Shown here in pieces: positions 29,126-39,500 of a stretch of 64,000 bases of DNA. The position numbers and the translations under genes are program-made. Each line of letters begins with the position of its first letter. The first letter of the stretch is position 1. The notes beneath the pieces were generated by a model. That model did not search any database. It worked only from the letters and a program-made list of their open reading frames with translations, and was not told the DNA's origin. The stretch spans positions 140,946,868 to 141,010,867 of the forward strand of contig CM060964.1 in assembly GCA_030765045.1 (NCBI GenBank), written 5' to 3'. The DNA comes from Tenodera sinensis. Lineage: Eukaryota > Arthropoda > Insecta > Mantodea > Mantidae.

Positions 29126-29357
29126 TGTGGCATTGATACGTCGAGCTTCCGTGGAAAACATTCCATAAATTAGATGCTCTTTGGCTGATGTCACGTTGCT
29201 AAAGAGGCAGAGAGTAAGTTTTAGAGTTTGTAAGGCTGCTTGAGTTAGTTTGTGCAAAAGAAGAGTTTTTGACCGTATTAGTAATAATTGTGTTGAGTGA
29301 GGACATAGTTGTGTAAAGTTAAAGAAATGAAGTAATTGAAAAGCAAATACTGTTACA
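29126..29357 (+). repeat. gypsy 3' LTR
   Basis: A 232-bp direct repeat of 21882-22110, starting TG and ending ACA. The CRE-like site is TGATGTCA here, one base off the 5' LTR copy. The two LTRs differ at many positions, so the insertion is old. No target duplication is recognisable. Confidence 0.9.
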
Positions 29358-30780
29358 TTAATACATTATGCTCACAACTATACAACCGGTTCAAGGACAT
29401 GAAGTAAGTAGTAGACATGCAGTATAATTAATTCAAATGCTCAATTTTCTCTTCTACTGATGATCAGCTGGAAAGAAAAACTGAAAAATGTGTGAAAACA
29501 TTTTATGAAGACCTAAAACCCTTTGTATGGACAACAGATAGTTTCAGAAGTTCCTTTAGATCTAAGAATGGAGCTATGACAGAAAAGAAACAGCTTGCCG
29601 CCTAATATTGCTACTTTGAGTTCTGCTTATTCTGGTGTATATACTGCGGGTTATATGGCTCAACTATTCCTGATACAATTGCTAAGGTGAAAAATCGTTT
29701 TCAAAATTACAGGCGATCAAAAACTATGTTAGGACTCAGGGAACCCCTAAAGGCACTTTCGTCAAAGTAATATAAAAGAACTGGATGGATTGATGTTGAT
29801 AAAGTGGAATTCTTTGTTGATGTGCAATCAAGAAAGAAAATCTTCATGTCTGAAGTTCAATTACATTTTGACTCTTGAATAAATAGTTTATTTTCCTGAT
29901 AACAAGAAATTTTGCACTTTAAGCTTTGTTATACTTTATTATTTGATGACTTAAAATTGTCCTGTAAGATTATTTTATCTTTAGTAAAGTAATAACTACT
30001 AGTGACATAAGTTGTTTTTTTTTTTTTAAATTAACGTCCTCCATCATTATTTTTATTTAAAAAATCACATTGAAAGTTTAGTTGAATTAGAGCGTAACTC
30101 CAAAATAATACCTGTACCATATTTTTGATCTTATTATAAAAAAATAGTGAGTGCCACATTTTTAGGCAAATACAAAGCTCCATCAAGCAATTAACATAAT
30201 TATTGAATATCATTTTTCTTAATGTGAATAAAACCACAATACATAACTGTATACATGGTTAAATCTAATGTTGTATTATGCGCATATAAAGAAGATTTAA
30301 AACTTTTGAAATCACATTTGGCAATTCCTGTTAGCCTTGGGGTCCCATTGGAATCTTTTCTACCCGAGCCCCTGAGGACCTAGTTACGCCGCTTATCCAG
30401 TCTTGACATGTTAAGCCCTTAGGACTGAGATGACGAGGTGGGATTGCAGGATGTTTGTTAAAGAAAGCAGGTGTATTGGTATATAGGACTATTAGTACTG
30501 GCAACGAACCACTTGATGGGCACTAGCTTACAGAAGCACTTAAAAGGTGTTTTAGTACGCAAGGCTGTGAAAGACAGAGATAGCATTGAAATATGTGAAA
30601 GAAATAACAGTTTATACTAAAATTAATCTGTGATACTACAACCTGCCTACTATGGCCAGATACAGGAGGCCGGAGTGGAGCGCATTCCAGCACTTTGCCT
30701 GGGCGTCTGGATTGTTGTCAGTGTAACCACGTGCGTAAAATTAGCAGCAAGTGGTGTTAGATTAAATGCATGCCGACTCT
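29358..30780. other. non-coding DNA, nothing recognised
   Basis: A+T-rich sequence with a T homopolymer at about 30014-30027 and no motif-bearing frame. Confidence 0.45.
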
Positions 30781-30789
30781 TTGTCTAGC

Positions 30790-31050
30790 CCCCAGAATTG
30801 TTGGAAATGTGGTCACATGGGGGAAGTGGCCTGCGAACATTGTAAGCGTATTATGTTCGTTGCAAGGATGTCTGAGGATTTGACACTGGGACTGGATACC
30901 CTGAGGATTCTGTGATTCTGGGCATGCACGTATTGCGGTTACAAGCAAGAACAGTGTAGGATTTTAAAGCAACACGAAGATAAATGTTTAAAAACAGAAA
31001 GGTAATTACTGATGGTGACCTGGTGCGATATTTGTACACAGTTTGGTTTC
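30790..31050 (+). pseudogene. Cys/His-rich zinc-finger-like segments upstream of the DNA polymerase
   Basis: One frame reads NCWKCGHMGEVACEHCKRIM (30796-30855), then after a single TGA ACTYCGYKQEQCRILKQHED followed by KC. The second piece is an exact CX2CX12HX3C spacing, as in C2HC zinc fingers. A third CX2C (WCDICTQFG) follows in the next frame. Polinton-related polymerases in arthropods can carry N-terminal zinc fingers, so this may be the decayed start of the polymerase region, but the link is inference. It could equally be from another element. Confidence 0.35.
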
Positions 31051-31984
31051 ACCATAGAAAAAAAATAATCCAGTGCATATGGATTTTAAATGCGATACAG
31101 TGAAAGTAACTTCTTGTTTGGAAAATGTCTCGAAAGGTGCGGAGACCTTCAGCTTGGGAGTTATTGAGCTGAAACAGGCCTACTATGCAACCCTGAACCA
31201 TTAGAAAAAATAGATGTCCTGCCACAGCTTTGCAGATCTGTTATTATGCGACAGCAGTATTACCCATTTTATGAATTTCTTATATCATCAGAGTTGCCAG
31301 TAGAAGATCTATCGTGAAGACCATACCTCATAAATGATGCTGCGTGAGGCAGAGAAGAAAGTTTCTCTATGACATTGTTTATTGGACGTTTTGGAAACAT
31401 TACATAAAGTGTCAGTTGTAACTTGGCAAAGCATGTAATCTCTTTAGAACCAAAGTCAACACAATTTATTTAAAATCTAAAATGCATTATTTACTCATTG
31501 ATTGCAAGAAAAAAGTGAATTAGTGTGAGTAATAATCTGAAGTTACTTATGAAGTCAATAAAAGTTAATTTTCTGCAGATACTAATGTTTACATTTGCTA
31601 AGTACAATTCACTATACATTTTCGCTCCTGAAACTTGTAGGTTTCGTGAATATGGTTCTTAACACTCAGCCCTAAAATAATTGATAGGAAAATCACTAAC
31701 TATAACCACGAAATTATTCCTTCTCCGCTCCCCCAGATAGATTTGTGTTTGATCACATTGCGACACTATATTATGGCAAAACGATCCGAAGATTAAGTGC
31801 CATCGCAAAGACGACTGCATAAAGTACTTTGACGCACCGCCGACAATAGCACTGTGCACCATAAAACGATCATTTTGTTGTTGTGATCTTTACACTTTTA
31901 TGCTGGCTGTGAACATAGCTCATCCTTTGACTGCTAATGTTACTCAGCTACTGGATACTCGACGAAAGATAACTGCAACGATGC

Positions 31985-32152
31985 GGTGAATTTCGTCGTA
32001 CATTTTTTTGCAGGAGCTGTTGATCAATTTGGTGACACACACCCCGGAGATATTTCTTATAGATGGCGAATGGATAGTCATTCACATTCAGTCTATGGTA
32101 TATATCATATTAGACGTAGACCACCTTCAGAAATTAAAATTTTTGGAGAGGT
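31985..32152 (+). pseudogene. open segment in the virus-like block, unassigned
   Basis: Just ahead of the 180-codon frame, another frame (32008-32268) reads EIFLIDGEWIVIHIQSMVYI and DVDHLQKLKFLERFARL with a hydrophobic strand and helix pattern, then overlaps the next frame. A frameshift near 32200 would join the two. No family recognised. Confidence 0.3.
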
Positions 32153-32695
32153 TTGCAAGGCTCACCAATCCGCATGACTGGATCAGAGATGACCTTTCCC
32201 CAATTGTATCGCTGGTGGTTTTCCATGGCTTCGTACAGACCAAACAATGTGACAACTCAGACGGGTAGGAACATTGTGAGCATTGAGGTGACCGTGATAG
32301 AGGTGGATGCAATAAATGGTTCGATTCCGGATGTAAGGGTGATGAAGGTGGACACTATACTGGAGAGTATCACCATGTGGCACACCTACCTCTTGGAACA
32401 CAACATGCGAGAACGACAGCAGCTGTTCGGCGATGGATCCGAGAGGATAGATGGGATCCTTCGACTACAATCAATGTCCGCATTTCCGAACTTCCGGCCT
32501 GACACAACTGCGGAAGATTTATTCTTACAATATTTAACAAGCGAGGTAATATACTGTATCATCGCATCCTTAATACAGCACAAGACTACATTCCAATTTA
32601 TTACACTGACGATAGGAGGTACAATTTCATTATCAGACTGGACGTATTATGTAACAGACGAGAGCCGTAGGACAGTTTTGCGATTCATGCCATAA
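32153..32695 (+). CDS. unassigned 180-codon frame upstream of PolB
   Basis: This is the longest stop-free frame in the virus-like block, opening at ATG codons near 32226 and 32342 or further upstream in the overlapping frame, and ending at TAA (32693-32695). It has alternating hydrophobic strands (IVSIEVTVIEV), an amphipathic helix (MWHTYLLEHNMRERQQLFGD) and an aromatic-rich C-terminus. I recognise no domain, signal peptide or clear membrane segment. It lies about 400 bp before the first polymerase block, on the same strand. It could be the N-terminal part of the polymerase frame, a separate virus-like gene or chance. Its lack of stops beside heavily decayed neighbours is notable. Confidence 0.35.
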   Translation: MQGSPIRMTGSEMTFPQLYRWWFSMASYRPNNVTTQTGRNIVSIEVTVIEVDAINGSIPDVRVMKVDTILESITMWHTYLLEHNMRERQQLFGDGSERIDGILRLQSMSAFPNFRPDTTAEDLFLQYLTSEVIYCIIASLIQHKTTFQFITLTIGGTISLSDWTYYVTDESRRTVLRFMP

Positions 32696-33079
32696 ATATC
32701 ATGCACCCAGTGTTTGTACTGTACGCATAAAGACGCCAGGCATGAAAGATCACTTTAGTGTCGGGTGAACCTATTTGTTTTCATAAATAGATATGCTTTG
32801 CGGATTTCGAGGCATATATTGATTTTGTAGGTAAGCATAGGTCTTCAGGTTACTGGTGGTGCGCAGTTTTGAACCAGTTGTTGAGACATGAAATACTGAA
32901 AAGGGTAAGAGATTGTGAAGAGGTAGCCGAAGACTTCACTAACATGTATGTTTCTTCGTCCACGTCTGCTCGGTCGCACATGATGCTTGCACCTTGAATT
33001 GCATTTGCGGTAACAAAATCGATGACCCTGACACCCATATATAAGCTAGGCGAAATTACGTCGATGGTTCACGCGACTC

Positions 33080-33900
33080 CTTTCACATTTCGTGTGGGAT
33101 GGTACCTGAAAATTCCTGCCCGGTGTACTCCCACAACTTTAAGGGATACGATTGACACCTGGTTGTTCGTGCGATGATGAAAATGTTTGGCATGAACGTG
33201 AAGGTGTCCACAAAAAATAGTGAAAAGTTGGAAGTGATTTCTGTGGTCACTGAAAATTCCAGGGTGAGTTTCATGGCGTTCAATTTTCTTTCCTCTCCAT
33301 TTTAGAAATTGACCGATGCTATCACCACTTTTCGTTACGCCTCCCTGGATGCAAGGAAAAAGTAGGGTTTCCTTAGGACTGGTTCGAGTATAATGAGAAA
33401 CTTGGCTTATCGCTGTCATCCGAAGAGAAGGCATGGTATTCAAAAATGAAGGGTGTGCAGCAGGACAAAGGAAAGCGTTTCGGATCAGGTAAACAGGCTT
33501 TAAACATTAGAATAATACTACAATTGTTATTTGAGACAAGAGGTAATGCTTCCAGCGGATGTCTATGAATTGTTTCTTCGCAGCGTCTTGTCAGTGAACA
33601 GTATAGATGTCATAAAATACTTTCAGGCATTATCGTCCTACGTGTGGTATTGTGCAATAAACCATAACCCAAATGCGATTCGAACAATCAGCAATCAGGA
33701 GCTGTACACCTCGATTCAAAGGCAGATCCGTGGTGGGATTTCACAATGTGACTTGCAGTATCGCTCTATTATAAACGGCGAAGAGTATCTTTTATTTCTT
33801 GATATCAATCATCTTTATAGCAGGGTCATGACATTTACACTGCCGACCAAGCTGTGGACGTGAGTGTCAGACTTGCCGGATGACTGGCTAACCTGGAACC
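33080..33900 (+). pseudogene. polB: Polinton/adintovirus-type family B DNA polymerase relic, 5' part
   Basis: Plus-strand blocks in at least three frames follow the order of protein-primed family B polymerases. There is an exonuclease segment with HNFKGYDWHL (about 33125), then SSEEKAWYSKM (about 33415), a conserved LPADVYELFLRSVL block (33540), IRGGISQC (33728-33751) and motif A as LDINHLYSRVM (33798-33830). These enzymes replicate Polinton/Maverick transposons, adintoviruses and bidnaviruses. The exonuclease, the linker and the 110-codon open piece at 33531-33863 lie in different frames. A SINE then interrupts the gene. Decayed and not functional. Confidence 0.85.
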
Positions 33901-33913
33901 CCGTCGATAGTGT

Positions 33914-34150
33914 ATAGTTTAATGTAGTGTGTAATGCCCGTTTTTACTACATACGGCACCGCAGGCGGTGACACTGATGATACATGGAATGAAGATGGAA
34001 CACCGGTGGAATGAGATGGTGGAGGAAACCGGAGAACCCGAACGAAACGCACCCCAACGCCGCTTCGTCCACCACTAATCCCACATGCGGTTACCTGGGA
34101 TCGAACTTGGTGAGAAGCGAATGGTCTAACCACTCGGCTACGGCGTGGCC
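33914..34150 (-). mobile_element. SINE family 2, copy A, inserted in the DNA polymerase
   Basis: On minus a tRNA-like head (CGTAGCCGAGTGGTTAGACC, B box GTTCGATCCCAGG) precedes a body with GGTTCTCCGGTTTCCTCC and an end GTAAAAACGGGCATTACAC. It matches 62867-63093. Related sequences flank it, GGAACCCCGTCGATAGTGT on the left and GGAACCCCGCCGGCGATAAG on the right, a decayed target duplication. The polymerase reading is continuous in sense across the insertion. Confidence 0.85.
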
Positions 34151-34159
34151 AGGAACCCC

Positions 34160-35251
34160 GCCGGCGATAAGTGTTTCTTAGCACTGGTGGACCTGCCCTA
34201 TCCTACTGGACTACACGATATGCATTACGAATTCCCTCTCGGACCTGAGCATCACATGGTAGGTTATGCACAACTTTGTTAGATATGAAGGAATAAACAG
34301 TGCATTCGTCCATATTACAATTTTAAGCATGGCATGGACTGGTGATTTCATAGGTGCATTCGATTTTCACCAGGAAACCCATGTTCAAATCTTATGCTGA
34401 AACCAATACCGTCAAACGACAGATGCACGGCGATAACAAGTCCTTAACAGCTATGTAATAACTTCTTAATAACAGTTTATACGGAAAAACTCTTTAGTTA
34501 CCGTCGTTTCACGGTACGTACAGGTTAAACGACGATTCATGTGGGTGGCATAATTCCTTCTTGAGTAGCGTGAAAGTGCTTCTGCAGGTGCGAGAATATA
34601 TCTTGTATGAGATAGAAAATAATTTCATTCGTCTGAACATGCCCAGTCAATTAGTGTTTTTGATACTAGAATAGGCAAAATTGGAAGTGTATAAGTTCTT
34701 CTACGAACTTAAGTGGAGGTTTAGTGACGACATGAGTGTACTCTACCACGACACTGACAGTTTGATCTTGTATTTCCAAAACTGTCCCCAGCATCCGCTG
34801 CTCAGGATGGCCAAGGACCAGAATTTGAATGAATGCTTGGATTTCGAAAATGCACCAGTCGATTTCGTGATACGTACTACGGGTATGCATAAGTTACCAG
34901 GATTGTGGTCAGGTCAGATAGAATTTAGAAGAATTATGGAGTTTGTAGGCTTGCGTACCAAGATCTATGCAGTGAGGTTTCAGGACGGGGATTCTCTTGC
35001 TAAAATAAGGGAATCACTGGTGCTGCTACTATGACTAAATCCCAAACCAAAATGAGTTTCAGCCACTACAGGGATGGCTTTTCGAAAATAAACATATCTT
35101 CGTGGATCAATGCATGTTCAACCCTGCAGCCTGTGTAGTACATTTTATGAAAATATATCCCTTATATCAGAGGATAGATATAGGTGTGGTATCTAAGAAT
35201 AGGATGCAGACATCTTATGGATGTAGGTGTAAAAAGTATGCAAATGATTTC
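34160..35251 (+). pseudogene. polB: Polinton/adintovirus-type family B DNA polymerase relic, 3' part
   Basis: After the SINE the palm continues with GDKCFLALVDLPYPTGLHDM (34164) and PLGPEH, then motif B NSLYGKT (34469-34490) and the catalytic motif C YHDTDSL (34744-34764). IMEFVGLRTKIYAV (34935-34975) and a C-terminal block with LFENKHIFVDQCMF (35071-35115) and a Cys-rich end (GCRCKKYANDF, stop at 35249-35251) follow. Motif order is complete. The two catalytic Asp of motif C are kept, but stops and frameshifts occur between motifs A and C and again near 35034. The Cys-rich terminus is unlike the Polinton polymerases I know best. Confidence 0.85.
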
Positions 35252-36685
35252 TGACAATCTCAATGAATTCTACATATATGTATATTGCAATAAAGACAGT
35301 ATTTATGGCAGAAATTGTAGTACTGTTTTTGCATAGTAATGTTGTACTCCTGACCTCAATGAACCTCTAGCCCTTAATTGAGTCATATCCGAAGGAGCCA
35401 TGCCTAAATATGAACGAAATTTGAAATGATTGTTCCAAAATATACGAAGTACGCTGTTTTATAGGCGGTATGCTTATCGGTACCTAATGTGCCTGTATCT
35501 GTTTCCTCTCATGACTTTTGAACAAAAGTCAAATCTCATATGTTTATGTGGTCGCGGTAAGATACACTTTCGCCAGCTACAATTTCATGTTGACCAGTAC
35601 TTCCAGTTCCACCACTGCTACGGGGGATCGATCGTGGCACCATCCTGAATAGGCATTGTCGGTCTCATCCACATTTTGTCTAGGATATTTCGGAGGATGT
35701 AGGTATCTCAAACACACCCGGTTTACTGAGAGTTATCTTTCGAGAAAGTGTTCCACTTGCGCGCCACATTTTTATACCCTGTTACACGTAAATAGAACCC
35801 AATCAACCATTTGCTCAGGTGTAATATAGCTGCTACAACAGAAGGATTCATTAAACTCGTGTGTGCTCATTCTACTTACATATGGTTCTGCATCCCTTGC
35901 CTAATTGTGCATGATTACCCTTCATAATTATAGGTGTGCGTAATAAATCCTGTTTGGGCTTATTTCGTCCCCACTTGCAAATATGCAGATATATTTTTCA
36001 TATCGTCACTAGTGCCATCCATAATAAACGACTACTCTAACAGTATGTACGACTAGTTTAGGGAATTCTTATATGAAAGCTCAGACATGCAATTTGCACA
36101 GATAGCATATCCAGTTATAAAATGTGAGGCTATTTTCTGTGCTATAAAGCTCTTTTCGGAGTTGGAGGGTCCAACGACTAAGAGGCAGTTGACCTACGCG
36201 TCTCAAGGCTTAGAATCTTCTTGAGCTCTCTATCAAAATCAAAATGGACAATGCTATTTCAAGCAAAAATCCCACTAAGTATATCTCTGCTGTGACTACT
36301 CCCATTATCAGCACCGGTCAAGAAGTACTGGAATCGATCATTTCACTCCAAATTAGTCTATGCTTAACGTAAGCAAGATATTGGAATTTATTTCATTAAC
36401 TAAAGCATGATGGTTATTTCATTATAAAGTTTGCCATTCCTGTGGGGTACAAAAATCGCGCAATGCCGCGCAGGAGGTTGCCTCGTATTTTGTCCCTACG
36501 AGGTATGGCAATTAAATAACAAGTTTGCGTATCTCCTATCGCGTAGCCGCCTGTTAAGAGGTTGGTATGAGAATGCAGTTGACCCTGAACCTTCAAGACC
36601 AACCACCGTTCGTTTCGTCTTTCTGTCTGCTGTAGTTTGCCTTTGAGCATTGGTTGTAGAGGATGTTGTTTTGTAGTAGTGCCGC
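35252..36685. other. virus-like block interior, no gene assigned
   Basis: This lies between the polymerase relic and the mariner. It has short plus frames (35430-35648; a 42-codon ATG frame at 36243-36371) and a stretch near 36110-36220 reading IPVIKCEAIFCAIKLFSEL in sense, none assignable. Capsid genes would be expected in this interval in a Polinton, but I cannot recognise one. Confidence 0.35.
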
Positions 36686-37630
36686 GAGCATGGTGAACTT
36701 TAAAATCGAGCAGCGCAATAACCTTAAATTCCCCGTCAAATTAAAAAAGTCGCTAACAGAAGTTTTTCATCTGTTAAAGGAGGTATATGATGATAATGCT
36801 ATGTCACATGCGCGAAGAGGTTGAAAATGAAGATGCACGTATCGGTCGACCAGTGAGTTCAAGAAGTCAGGAAGTTCAGATTATTAAATACATTGTGGGA
36901 ACAGACCGACGTCTGAGCATTCGGATGATCGCTGACACGATGAAGATGAACAGAGACAGTAAGGCAACTTTTGAATGGTGAATTAAAAATGACAGGACTT
37001 TGTGCAAACCTGGCTCCAAAAAACCTCTCAAGAACAAAACGACCATCCGAAGAACATTTGCTCTAACGTCATGGAACAACTCGATGAAGAACCAGACTTA
37101 CTCACACGTATTATCACATGTGATGAAACATGGCTCTTTCAGGATGACTCAGGAATAGAGCGTCAATAGATGCATTGGAAGACCCTCACATCACCAAGAA
37201 TGATAAAGGCACGCATGGGAAAGTCAAAACTGAAGGCAGTGTTGATTTTTTCTTCGATGTCAGGGGTATTATCATGACTGAATGGGTGCCTGAAGGTCAA
37301 ATCGTTAATCAGAAATACTATAAAGAAATCCTAATTAAGCTGAGGGATTTGTGAAGAAAATACCGGATTTGTGGGAGAACGACGCATGGATTCTACATCA
37401 GGACAACCACCAGCCCACAATGCCATTTCTGTGAAACAGATTTTAGCGGATAAGCGCATTTCTGTGCTAGAACATCCTCCATATTCACCAGATCTGGCTC
37501 CCTGTGACTTTTATCGGTCCCCAAAAGTGAAAAGTGCATTGAAGGGAACACATTTTCTGAGTGTTGAATAGGTAAAAGCAAAAACGACAGAGTTGTTGAA
37601 AAGGGTGACAATGTATGACCTATAGCATTG
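36686..37630 (+). pseudogene. mariner transposase relic
   Basis: Plus-strand blocks in several frames match a mariner transposase of about 345 residues: an N-terminal helix-turn-helix region (from MVNFKIEQRNNLK at 36691), RRLSIRMIADTMKMN, LLTRIITCDETW (first catalytic Asp, 37098-37133), GKSKLKAVL, and finally RISVLEHPPYSPDLAPCDFY (third catalytic Asp) with LKGTHFLSVE (37458-37570). The middle catalytic block is shifted. The C-terminus stops at about 37630 where the repeat shared with 46.6 kb begins. It lies between the polymerase and ATPase relics. Not functional. Confidence 0.88.
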
Positions 37631-37633
37631 CTT

Positions 37634-37862
37634 TGGAAGACAGATCTAGAAGACACTTCCGGGCTGATTTGCCGCGGTCTGCTGGAGTAACTGGGTCCAG
37701 ACGTTTCGTCCACAACTGTGATGGGCATCATCGGTGGCGCGGGCGAAGTCTTTTTGGTGAAGGTTCAGTTGCATCTGAAGCGTTAAGCGTCGGGGATGCG
37801 GCATTTATGCATAGAGAGGTCTTCTCTGATTTGCTGAGGTGGTACGGCTGATGGGAGGGGCC
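37634..37862. repeat. copy of the 46.6-kb foldback repeat (one arm and interior)
   Basis: From AGAAGACACTTCCGGGCTGA to the GGCTGATGGGAGG end, this matches the reverse complement of 46705-46925 over its whole length at roughly 75-80 percent by eye. It contains GACGTTTCGTCCACAACTGT and GGGCATCATCGGTGGCG. Only one arm is seen here; the opposite arm was lost or never present. Confidence 0.8.
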
Positions 37863-38329
37863 TAACTGTTTCTTGGTCGCCACTAGGTCCTGACTGGTTC
37901 ACATTGTTTCACTATCTAGGTCCCTCCAACCAGCCGCTCCTACCAGTTTGAAGATACCCAGAACAACTAACTGATGACTCCATCTCTGGTGAAACTGAAT
38001 ACACGCTCTTCCCCGGTATCAGCTCCAAAAAACGCGTCACTGTGCCTCCGCGTGATGGGTACTCAATGGGGCCACTCTAACGTCTCCATTATAGTCATCC
38101 AACTTCTCCATAAACTTCTGCTAATGTATGGAATATGGTAGCCTAAGCACCACGGAATCTGTTCCAAAGCGTTCGAACGCTGTGTTACCAGTTTTGACGA
38201 TACCAGTAATATGTACAAACAAGTTGTCTGCAGATAGATCAGCAGTGTTAAATGACTGTACCAGCCATTATGAAGGTATCAAGGCAGACATTTGTGTTGC
38301 AATGAAGTAAGCCTGAAAGTTCACGTCTT
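37863..38329. other. no gene recognised
   Basis: Short frames only. A piece near 37980-38070 (ETEYTLFPGISSKKRVTVPP in sense) looks protein-like but matches nothing I know. Confidence 0.35.
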
Positions 38330-38722
38330 TTATAATGCACAGTGCAAGTGCTGGTGGAGTGCCAATGCACTTTCACGAGGCTGCAAAATAGAAGCCATCT
38401 TTGCTACAGCATCTGATCTCCGGCCTGTTGCGCGATAATGTACCGCGAAGTCACTGTACCTCGTGTCAGTGTTCATGTAATCATCACCTATATGCTTCAG
38501 TTGTGACATTTCCCGTCTGAAGAGCATAATCAAGTTTGCGTTATCTCTAATTAAATGTTTGGGTGTCTCAGCATAGAACTGCACTAGATATATCATCAAC
38601 ATTACGATGCTTCTCCATGCTGTAAATCGCCTCTTGTTAATAGTAACGCCACACATTAAGGTTATACTTTCTTTGTCTTCAGACGGTTGCAAACCATTCT
38701 CATTGTTATAACATGCTGACAT
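38330..38722 (-). pseudogene. Polinton/adintovirus packaging ATPase (FtsK/HerA-type) fragment
   Basis: A 130-codon minus-strand open stretch contains IYLVQFYAETPKHLIRDNAN followed by LIMLFRREMSQLKHIGDDYM and NTDTRYSDF. This is the C-terminal core of the genome-packaging ATPase of Polintons/Mavericks and adintoviruses (usual pattern Q.Y..iPKh.iRdNaN...lF.qD..NL.Hi..DhV..D..f..F). The Walker A loop, expected upstream on minus (above 38722), is not visible, so the N-terminal half is missing. Divergent orientation relative to the polymerase occurs in such elements. With the polymerase relic it argues for one virus-like element rather than an isolated polymerase gene. Confidence 0.75.
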
Positions 38723-39305
38723 CCATATATTTAAACCCTACAAGTACTTATAATAGGGTTACTGGATTATTTTATGGAAACGTGGGACAGAATTATAAAA
38801 AATGTGGGACATTTAACCCAAATATAGGCAGGGGCGGTTCATCTGTACGTGCTACCATGCTGCAGCACGCTAAACAATTTCAGAAATTACTATCTTTAAA
38901 TATTTTAGAACACTTTAGTTGTAAACGAACTTTGATAATGTATAATATGAGTTATAGTGTGCTGGACAGACGTAGCGTGCATCATCCACAGCAGCACGGA
39001 AGAGCATTGTAAGATAGCAATGTTACAGGTTCGCCCCTTCTCTCTCCCTTTCACCGCCAACTCTGCCTTCACAGCACTGTACCGTGCTGCAGTCAGTGAC
39101 GCACGTTCAGCTTGCTTGTACATTTGCAGTGTGTTATTCTCCTCTCAAGCACCCGTGTTAAATAAAACTCGCGGAACTATCTGTTAAAGAATCCATTCTC
39201 TAATCGATCACTTGAAGAAAAATTAATGTTAAAACACTTGGAAGACCTACTCCTAATATTAGTACTGTCAAACAGTCAAGGGAAGAAAAGCTACTGGTAC
39301 TTACA
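38723..39305. other. no gene recognised
   Basis: Short frames on both strands (for example 38713-39012) without recognisable domains. The expected terminal inverted repeat of a Polinton-type element was not found. Confidence 0.4.
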
Positions 39306-39500
39306 CAAGATGTTACCGAGCGGGATGGCTCAGGTGGTAATGGGTCACGAGTTCGATCCTCGTGACCGCGTACTCTGATATGGGGTTTTTCGTGGTTTCC
39401 CCATGTCACTTAGGCGAATGCTGGGGTGCATTATTTCATACCACGGTTTTCTTTCCATCATTTCCTTTCATTCCATTTCCTTATCATCTTTCAGGTGGTG
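39306..39500 (+). mobile_element. SINE family 5 (tRNA-derived)
   Basis: CGAGCGGGATGGCTCAGGTGG (A-box-like) and ACGAGTTCGATCCTCGTGACC (B box in a TPsiC-like hairpin) precede a body with GTGGTTTCCCCATGTC and a pyrimidine-rich end. The head is shortened between the two boxes. No duplication found. Confidence 0.6.

Noticed and set aside
33069..33443. 124-codon minus-strand frame
   Set aside because: Antisense to the polymerase exonuclease segment.
33080..35251. Bidnavirus-derived polymerase
   Set aside because: Cannot be excluded by the polymerase alone, but the linked packaging ATPase fragment favours a Polinton/adintovirus source.
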